DNA of 64,000 nucleotides from CAVXSP01 sp963764505. GTDB taxonomy: Bacteria > Acidobacteriota > Vicinamibacteria > Vicinamibacterales > SCN-69-37. A model generated the notes under the pieces. The model ran no database searches. It had not been told where the DNA came from and worked only from the letters and a program-made list of their open reading frames with translations. The translations under genes and the position numbers were made by a program. The stretch spans positions 2,852,001 to 2,916,000 of the forward strand of contig CAVXSP010000001.1 in the NCBI GenBank assembly GCA_963764505.1, in the 5' to 3' direction. Below, one piece after another: positions 59,160 to 64,000 of the stretch (its first letter is position 1; each line of letters begins with the position of its first letter).

Positions 59160-59330
59160 CAATCGTGGCGCACGGCGACCGGACCGACGCCAGACACGAT
59201 TCCGCACGCGACCAGGCGCTCCGGGATTCTACGCGCGCAGGCCAGCGCGTAGGGCCCACCGCCCGACATGCCGACGACGGAAAAGCGCCCTGTGGGTTGT
59301 GCCGACCGAGGGGGCCCACAAACCCGACCC
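59160..59330 (-). pseudogene. Alpha/beta-hydrolase fragment
   Basis: The reverse strand reads FSVVGMSGGGPYALACARRI then PERLVACGIVSGVGPV, a hydrolase nucleophile elbow (GxSxG) and the following helix. Nothing else of the enzyme is present. It abuts the integrase fragment in a different frame, so two unrelated gene pieces are joined here. Confidence 0.6.
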
Positions 59331-59334
59331 GCAG

Positions 59335-59650
59335 GCGTCGAAGCGTTTCGGCGGCGCTTTTCAAGTTGGCCCGCAGCCAAGGGTCGTAATGCTCTGTCAG
59401 GAATTGAGTCCACGTCAGATTCCGACTGCGCCGCCGCCGCAGGTCGGTGCGCGCGTGCGCGCGTGCCTCCCGCAGGGTCAGGTGCGGATCGTCGCTCAGA
59501 AGCGATTGTGCGGTCTTTGAGACGGTTCCCTTGATGGCCTCGGCGGCGTTTCTCGCCTCGTCCGGCGTCATCGCGTTCGTCCGTCCAAGCGTGATCCAGC
59601 GGCCGCGTGTCACCTGAAAACGGTACGAGTGAACACCCGACCGCCGGCAT
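59335..59650 (-). pseudogene. Tyrosine integrase fragment (DUF4102/core-binding part)
   Basis: The reverse strand reads SGVHSYRFQVTRGRWITLGR, TNAMTPDEARNAAEAIKGTV and TWTQFLTEHYDPWLRANLKS, then AAETLRRLRVG. This is the arm-binding (AP2-like) segment and the start of the core-binding domain of a phage-type tyrosine integrase. It begins at the right 44-bp repeat, where an in-frame stop occurs, and lacks both the first ~40 residues and the whole catalytic domain. Confidence 0.7.
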
Positions 59651-59693
59651 CACACGGCGGGGGTCAGTGGTTCGAGTCCACTAGCGCCCACCA
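59650..59693 (+). repeat. attR-like 44-bp copy of the tRNA-Val 3' part
   Basis: Identical to 54311-54354, from the anticodon loop to the terminal CCA. The 5' half of the tRNA is absent, so this cannot be a functional tRNA. Confidence 0.9.
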
Positions 59694-59717
59694 AACAACT
59701 CCCGTCGTGCCGCGGCG

Positions 59718-60149
59718 TTATCCGATGAACAGGGCGTCGTCCTCGTCGCGGAGCCGGCCTCGCCGCCGGTGTCCGCGGGCCGAATCCGGGCGGAACACTC
59801 CGAGCGCCGCCCGAATGCCGGCCATCAGGGCCGCGCCCTGCCGGAGGGGGCCGAACACGGTCTTCTGGACGGTCGTCAGCGTTTCGTCGACGCGGCGAGC
59901 CGTCATCTCGAGGATCTGATCGATACGCTCGGCCTGCACGGCGGCGAGCGCCGCGGCGGTCGAAGCGTCTTCGGCGATCTTCTGCACCTTGGCCATGATC
60001 GGCCCCAGCCCCTGGCGGAACTCGTGCAACGCGTCCGATGCCTGTCGGGCGACGCGGGCCGCCGCGAGCGCCAACACCACCTGGCCGATCGCCATCGCGA
60101 CCAGCGCGACGGCCATCACGGCCAGGCAGGCCAGAGCCCACCCGTTCAC
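59718..60149 (-). CDS. Membrane-anchored coiled-coil protein (DUF948-like)
   Basis: A 143-residue protein with one N-terminal membrane helix (WALACLAVMAVALVAMAIGQ), then a long amphipathic helix (LHEFRQGLGPIMAKVQKIAE ... DQILEMTARRVDETLTTVQK) and a basic tail. The layout is that of DUF948 proteins, usually paired with YtxH proteins. The start overlaps the upstream YtxH stop by 4 bp. Confidence 0.68.
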   Translation of the reverse strand: MNGWALACLAVMAVALVAMAIGQVVLALAAARVARQASDALHEFRQGLGPIMAKVQKIAEDASTAAALAAVQAERIDQILEMTARRVDETLTTVQKTVFGPLRQGAALMAGIRAALGVFRPDSARGHRRRGRLRDEDDALFIG

Positions 60150-60415
60150 AGGCTCTCCTTGCGCGTCCGGTTGAACGCCTCCACCCCGCGATTGATGGCG
60201 TCGGCCATGCGCTCCCGCTGCCGGCGCAGCACGTCGCCGCCCTGCCGGGTAGCGGCCTCGGCGCGCTGGCGCCCTTCGCGGGCCCTTTCCGCCAACGTCC
60301 GGCGCGCTTGGTCACCCGTGACCGGGGCGTACAGCAGCGCGACCGTGGCTCCCGCCAGCGCGCCCAGGGCAAATGCCACGAGAACGGTTCCTGCGGATGT
60401 GCCTTCGTTAGACAT
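60146..60415 (-). CDS. YtxH domain small membrane protein
   Basis: An 89-residue protein. VLVAFALGALAGATVALLYA with the following P-x-(S/T)G motif (APVTGDQARRTL) is the YtxH signature, and a charged helix (RAREGRQRAEAATRQGGDVL) follows. YtxH proteins are envelope stress components of unknown activity. Coupled to the DUF948-like gene. Confidence 0.78.
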   Translation of the reverse strand: MSNEGTSAGTVLVAFALGALAGATVALLYAPVTGDQARRTLAERAREGRQRAEAATRQGGDVLRRQRERMADAINRGVEAFNRTRKESL

Positions 60416-60515
60416 AGTGCCCTCGTTATCGGCCTGTCGCCGGGAATCGTGAGCCGGACCCGCCCACGCCCGGTCGCGACGCGGGCTGGACGGACCCAGC
60501 GCGGGCTGGCCGCCC

Positions 60516-61553
60516 TCAGAAGATGCTGACCCGCACGTTCAGATACTTCTTCGGATCCTTGCGAATCTCGGCGATGAGTGTACGCAGCTCGGATGCCGCC
60601 TGGTTCATGTTCTCATACAACTGCCGGTCTTTGAGCAGGGAACCGGCGGTGCCCTGGCCCGCTTCGACGCCCGAGACGAGCTGCTCGAGCCGGGTCGCCA
60701 CGCCGGTGAACCGGGTATAGAGCTGCTGGTCCGTCAACAGCTTCCCCGCGGTTCCCTCGCCCCGGCTCAGCCGCCCGGTAATCTGTTCCATGTTGCTCGT
60801 CGTCCCCGCGAGCGAGGCGGCCATCGTCTTGTCGTTCAAGAGCCGCCCGAGCGGCCCGTCGCCGGCGTTGACCTTGTCGGTGATCGTGTTCAGGCGCTCG
60901 AGCGCGCTCTTCAGCTCGTTGTAGGCGGTCGGGTCCTGGGTGAGGCGGCCGAGCGTGCCCTTTCCCTCCCGGAGAAAGGTGGCGACCGTCGCGGCGGATG
61001 TCGCCAGATCCCGCATCTCGTTGTACAGCGTGGGGTCGGTGAAGAACTTGCCGATCGTGCCGCGTCCGTCCCGGATGTCCGAGATCAGACTCCCCACCTG
61101 CTGGAGATTGTCGGCCGCGCTCTGCGTGAGGTCCGCGAAGCCCGCGGTCTGATCGACCTTCACGTACGCCCAGTCCGGCAGCGGCGAGCCCGAGCTGGAC
61201 GCCTTGATGTCGACGATCGGCTCACCGAGCAGGCTGATCGAGCCGAGTGAGGCCACCGACGCCGTCGTCACCAGGTTCCGGACGGACTTCGACAGCTCGA
61301 GGCTGACCTCGATCTGCGGTCCGGCGAACTCGATATCGGTGACCTTCCCGACCTCCTTGCCATTCAACCGGACGACGGCGCCGGTCTTGAGCCCGCTCAC
61401 CTGGTTGAACCGGGCTTTGAGCGGATAGCGCTGCCACGGAAATCCGCCCTGCCCGCCGATCGCGACGATGATCAGCGACAGGAGCGCGAGCGCGACGATT
61501 CCGACGATGCCGAGCTTGAGCTCGGACCAGGCGATCGAACGTGTGCGCGGCAT
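60516..61553 (-). CDS. MCE/MlaD-family substrate-binding protein of a lipid ABC transporter
   Basis: A 345-residue protein with an N-terminal membrane helix (LGIVGIVALALLSLIIVAIG) and one MCE domain (about 43-120: VSGLKTGAVVRLNGKEVGKV ... SLLGEPIVDIKAS). After it come five copies of a 34-residue helical unit starting at residues 163, 197, 231, 265 and 299, each opening with G-x-G-(T/P)-x-G-(K/R/S)-(F/L) and a D. MCE proteins ferry phospholipids between membranes. It is encoded 58 bp after the ATPase gene. Confidence 0.88.
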   Translation of the reverse strand: MPRTRSIAWSELKLGIVGIVALALLSLIIVAIGGQGGFPWQRYPLKARFNQVSGLKTGAVVRLNGKEVGKVTDIEFAGPQIEVSLELSKSVRNLVTTASVASLGSISLLGEPIVDIKASSSGSPLPDWAYVKVDQTAGFADLTQSAADNLQQVGSLISDIRDGRGTIGKFFTDPTLYNEMRDLATSAATVATFLREGKGTLGRLTQDPTAYNELKSALERLNTITDKVNAGDGPLGRLLNDKTMAASLAGTTSNMEQITGRLSRGEGTAGKLLTDQQLYTRFTGVATRLEQLVSGVEAGQGTAGSLLKDRQLYENMNQAASELRTLIAEIRKDPKKYLNVRVSIF

Positions 61554-61611
61554 GACTCACCCTCACCTCTTCCAAGGTCGCGAGCTCGAGGCTCCGCCGG
61601 CCTGCGGCCCG

Positions 61612-62454
61612 CTACGACAGAAACGACTGGAGGTACTCGTTCTTCGATGCGCGCAACTCCGCTGCCGGCCCCTCGAAGACGATCTTGCCATCCTTCAGCA
61701 TGATGAATTCCGTGTCGCCGGCCTGGTCGCGATTCGCCGGCGCGAAGCGCACCTCCCCGTCCACGCCCTCCGCGACGTGCGTCGCGACGTAGAATGCGTC
61801 CCGGAGCTGGTGCGTGACGACGATCGAGCTGACGCGGCCGAGATCGCGCAGCTTGACGATCTGCGCGTCGATGCTCAGCGCGGTGATGGGATCGAGGCCT
61901 GTCGTCGGCTCGTCGTAGAGAAGGATTTCCGGTCTGGCCGCCAGCGCGCGCGCGATCGCCACGCGCCGGCGCTGCCCTCCCGACAGCTCGGAGGGCATCC
62001 GATCGCCGTACTCGGCGAGCCCGACGAAGCCGAGAACCTCCATCACGCGGGCGTCGACCTCTCCGATCGGCAGCTTCGTCTGCTCGAACAGCTTGTAGCC
62101 GACGTTCTCGCGCACCGTGAGCGAGTCGAACAGCGCGCCTTCCTGAAAGACCATGCCCAGCCTGGCCCGGACGCTCATGAGCTCCTGCTCCGTCATCTGA
62201 TCCACGCGGCGTCCTCCGACGAAGACGGCCCCCGCGTCCGGCTTCAGGAGCCCGAGGATCAGCCGGAGGATCGTGGATTTGCCGGCGCCGCTCGCGCCCA
62301 GCACGATCCTCATCTCTCCCCTGGGCAGCGTGAAGCTGACGCCGTCGAGGACGACGTTGTCGTCGAACGCGAGGGTGACGTGATCGAAGACCACGGCGGG
62401 CCCATCGACGTCGTATTCCACTCGTCCGGCATCCCTTTCTGGCTCCTGACCCAC
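61612..62454 (-). CDS. mlaF: ABC transporter ATPase of the Mla lipid-transport system
   Basis: A 280-residue MlaF-type ATPase. Walker A VLGASGAGKSTILRLILGLL, Q-loop VFQEGALFDSLTVRENVGYK, signature PSELSGGQRRRVAIARALA, Walker B EILLYDEPTTGLDP and switch VVTHQLRDAF. The FDSLTVRENV stretch is a good marker of the MlaF branch. The start is 1 bp from the permease stop, so the operon is mlaE-mlaF-MCE. Confidence 0.9.
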   Translation of the reverse strand: MGQEPERDAGRVEYDVDGPAVVFDHVTLAFDDNVVLDGVSFTLPRGEMRIVLGASGAGKSTILRLILGLLKPDAGAVFVGGRRVDQMTEQELMSVRARLGMVFQEGALFDSLTVRENVGYKLFEQTKLPIGEVDARVMEVLGFVGLAEYGDRMPSELSGGQRRRVAIARALAARPEILLYDEPTTGLDPITALSIDAQIVKLRDLGRVSSIVVTHQLRDAFYVATHVAEGVDGEVRFAPANRDQAGDTEFIMLKDGKIVFEGPAAELRASKNEYLQSFLS

Positions 62455-62455
62455 G

Positions 62456-63232
62456 TCAGTAAATCGTCGTGATCAGCAACCGGGTGATCAAGAAGTCCAG
62501 CGCGAGGACCGCGACCGATCCCGCGACGACCGCGTTGGTCGTCGCGCGCCCGACGCCCTGCGTGCCGCCGGTCGTCCGGAGGCCCACGTGGCAGGCGATC
62601 GTGACCAGGGTGAATCCAAGGACGACAGGCTTGATGAGACCCATCCAGATGTCCTGCGGCGCCAGCCCCTGGATCACGTTGTTCCAGTAGACGCTGCCCG
62701 CCACGCGAAGCTGGACGTTCGAGATCAGGGCGCCGCCCACGATGCCAACCGCGTCGTTGATGATTGTCAAGATCGGCACCATCACGGTCCCGGCGACCAC
62801 GCGGGGAATCACGAGCTTGCGGACCGGATCGGTGCCCAGAGAGCGGAGAGCGGCGATCTGTTCGGTCACCATCATCGAGCCGAGCTCGGCCGCGATACCC
62901 GATCCGACGCGTCCGGTCACCATGAGCGCCGTGAGCACCGGCCCCAGCTCTCTCACCATCGACGCGCTGACCAGGCGGCCAACGAGCGAGCGCCCGCCGA
63001 ACTGATCGAGGGTCAGGCCGGACTGCAGGGCCAGCACCATGCCGGTGAAGACGCCGGTGAGCAGCACGACGGTCATCGATCCGAGACCGATCGAGTCGAG
63101 CTGCTCGACCATGTCTCGCAGGTAGAGGGGCCGGCTGACCAGCCCCCGGGACACCCGCCCGATGAGCCGCAGGAGCTCCTGGACTTCGAGAGTGGCGCGC
63201 TTCATCCAGCCCGCGCGTGTCGCGGGCGTCAA
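62456..63232 (-). CDS. mlaE: MlaE family ABC permease
   Basis: A 258-residue permease with about five helices. Family motifs are GMVLALQSGLTLDQFGGRSL, VRELGPVLTALMVTGRVGSG and IAAELGSMMVTEQIAALRSL, ending RATTNAVVAGSVAVLALDFL. It forms the membrane part of the phospholipid transporter. The start overlaps the uvrB stop by 4 bp. Confidence 0.92.
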   Translation of the reverse strand: MTPATRAGWMKRATLEVQELLRLIGRVSRGLVSRPLYLRDMVEQLDSIGLGSMTVVLLTGVFTGMVLALQSGLTLDQFGGRSLVGRLVSASMVRELGPVLTALMVTGRVGSGIAAELGSMMVTEQIAALRSLGTDPVRKLVIPRVVAGTVMVPILTIINDAVGIVGGALISNVQLRVAGSVYWNNVIQGLAPQDIWMGLIKPVVLGFTLVTIACHVGLRTTGGTQGVGRATTNAVVAGSVAVLALDFLITRLLITTIY

Positions 63233-64000
63233 GAGGCGCCCTCCTCGGGAGGAACGAGGTCGGGGTTGCGCAGTTTGCGCAGCCGGTCGCGCAGGCCCGC
63301 AGCGCGCTCGAACTCGAGGCTGGCGGCGGCCTCGCGCATCTCGCGCTCGAGACGGGCGATGAAGGCGTCGAGCTCGGCCTGGCTGCGAAACGCGTCGCGC
63401 TCGTCGATCGCCTTCGGCACGGTGACGTAGTCGCGCTCGTAGACGCTCGACAGCACGTTCTCGATGTTCTTCACGATCGTGGCGGGCGTGATGCCGTGCG
63501 CCTCGTTGTAGGCCTCCTGCACGCGGCGCCGGCGGTCCGTCTCCTGGATCGCCTGCCGCATCGAGTCGGTCACCCGGTCCGCGTAGAGCAGCGCCCGTCC
63601 GTGAACGTTGCGCGCCGCGCGCCCGACGGTCTGGATGAGCGCCCCGGCCGAGCGCAGAAACCCCTCCTTGTCCGCGTCGAGAATCGCCACCAGGGACACT
63701 TCCGGCAGGTCGAGTCCTTCGCGCAGCAGGTTGATCCCGACCAGCACGTCGAACGTGCCGAGCCGGAGGTCGCGGAGGATCTGCACGCGCTCGAGGGTGT
63801 CGATGTCCGAGTGCAGGTACCGGACGCGAACGCCGAGCTCCTGGTAGTACTGGCTGAGGTCCTCCGCCATCCGCTTGGTCAGCGTCGTCACGAGGACGCG
63901 CTCGCCCAGCGCGACGACCTGCCGAATCTCCCCGAGCAGATCGTCGACCTGTCCGGTCACGGGCCGCACCTCGATGGGGGGATCCACGAGCCCGGTCGGC
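63229..64000 (-). CDS. uvrB: UvrABC system protein B, C-terminal part
   Basis: Partial at the right edge. The visible 257 residues carry helicase motifs V and VI (YLHSDIDTLERVQILRDLRL, VLVGINLLREGLDLPEVSLV, DADKEGFLRSAGALIQTVGR) and the C-terminal UVR domain (LERVMREAAASLEFERAAGL type: EREMREAAASLEFERAAGLR). UvrB verifies DNA damage in nucleotide excision repair. Its stop couples to mlaE, an unusual operon partner. Confidence 0.95.
   Translation of the reverse strand, partial: PTGLVDPPIEVRPVTGQVDDLLGEIRQVVALGERVLVTTLTKRMAEDLSQYYQELGVRVRYLHSDIDTLERVQILRDLRLGTFDVLVGINLLREGLDLPEVSLVAILDADKEGFLRSAGALIQTVGRAARNVHGRALLYADRVTDSMRQAIQETDRRRRVQEAYNEAHGITPATIVKNIENVLSSVYERDYVTVPKAIDERDAFRSQAELDAFIARLEREMREAAASLEFERAAGLRDRLRKLRNPDLVPPEEGAS

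Larger units (their letters stand above)
54311..59693. mobile_element. Decayed integrative element at tRNA-Val
   Basis: A 44-bp identical direct repeat (54311-54354 within tRNA-Val; 59650-59693 isolated) brackets 5.3 kb. Contents are an orphan ParE-type toxin, IS91-type transposase fragments, antitoxin-like fragments, a truncated aldo/keto reductase, a secreted protein, an orphan operator, a small membrane protein, a hydrolase fragment and a tyrosine-integrase fragment directly next to the right repeat. This is the usual signature of a site-specific integration at a tRNA 3' end followed by decay. It has no intact integrase and is presumably fixed. Confidence 0.75.

Noticed and set aside
59650..59693. 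Second tRNA-Val gene
   Set aside because: Only the 3' 44 bases are present; the acceptor 5' strand, D arm and 5' anticodon stem are absent.

Overview
High-GC chromosomal DNA. The gene content (several secreted PQQ dehydrogenases, a lipoprotein N-acyl-D-amino-acid deacylase, B12-binding radical SAM enzymes mixed with glycan genes, long perfect hairpins between genes) suggests a soil Acidobacteriota, perhaps Vicinamibacteria. That placement is inferred from gene content; no rRNA is present in the window.

Layout. 1-4.7 kb: the start of an APC permease, then two tandem paralogous PQQ dehydrogenases, the second with an inserted cytochrome c domain. 4.7-25 kb: a large surface-glycan locus with a flippase, alpha/beta hydrolase, GNAT and PIG-L domains, GT9, two GT4, a sulfotransferase, amidohydrolase, three methyltransferases, three B12-binding radical SAM enzymes, a radical SAM/SPASM protein, an O-antigen ligase and a nucleotidyltransferase-fold protein. 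Several of these genes are broken by single-base frameshifts. 25-31 kb: an outer-membrane-like protein, YceI, a quinoprotein alcohol dehydrogenase with a diheme cytochrome c, and the deacylase. 31-39 kb: MFS carrier, D-erythronate dehydrogenase, CBS protein, IMP dehydrogenase-like enzyme, polytopic membrane protein, LuxR-type response regulator, ferritin-like and SPW proteins. 39-48.5 kb: a large FAD/Fe-S oxidase, a pyruvate-oxidase-like ThDP enzyme, a small decayed exopolysaccharide operon (NusG paralogue, GT4, truncated sugar-nucleotide dehydrogenase) and a flavin reductase. 48.6-54.3 kb: rsgA, a membrane fusion protein plus ABC ATPase, the salvage genes deoC, hpt and upp, and tRNA-Val(CAC).

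54.3-59.7 kb is a decayed integrated element. A 44-bp direct copy of the 3' part of tRNA-Val lies at each end, and between the copies are an integrase remnant, IS91-type transposase remnants, an orphan ParE-type toxin, a truncated aldo/keto reductase, a secreted three-repeat protein and a small membrane protein. 59.7-64 kb returns to housekeeping genes: two small envelope proteins, an Mla-type lipid transport operon (MCE protein, ATPase, permease) and the 3' part of uvrB.

The least explained signals are the tRNA-bounded element, a 20-bp-period tandem repeat found at two loci 15.8 kb apart, four same-direction frameshifts within 5.5 kb of the glycan locus, two long near-perfect hairpins at gene ends, and a 12-bp repeat that duplicates the start codon of a membrane fusion protein.
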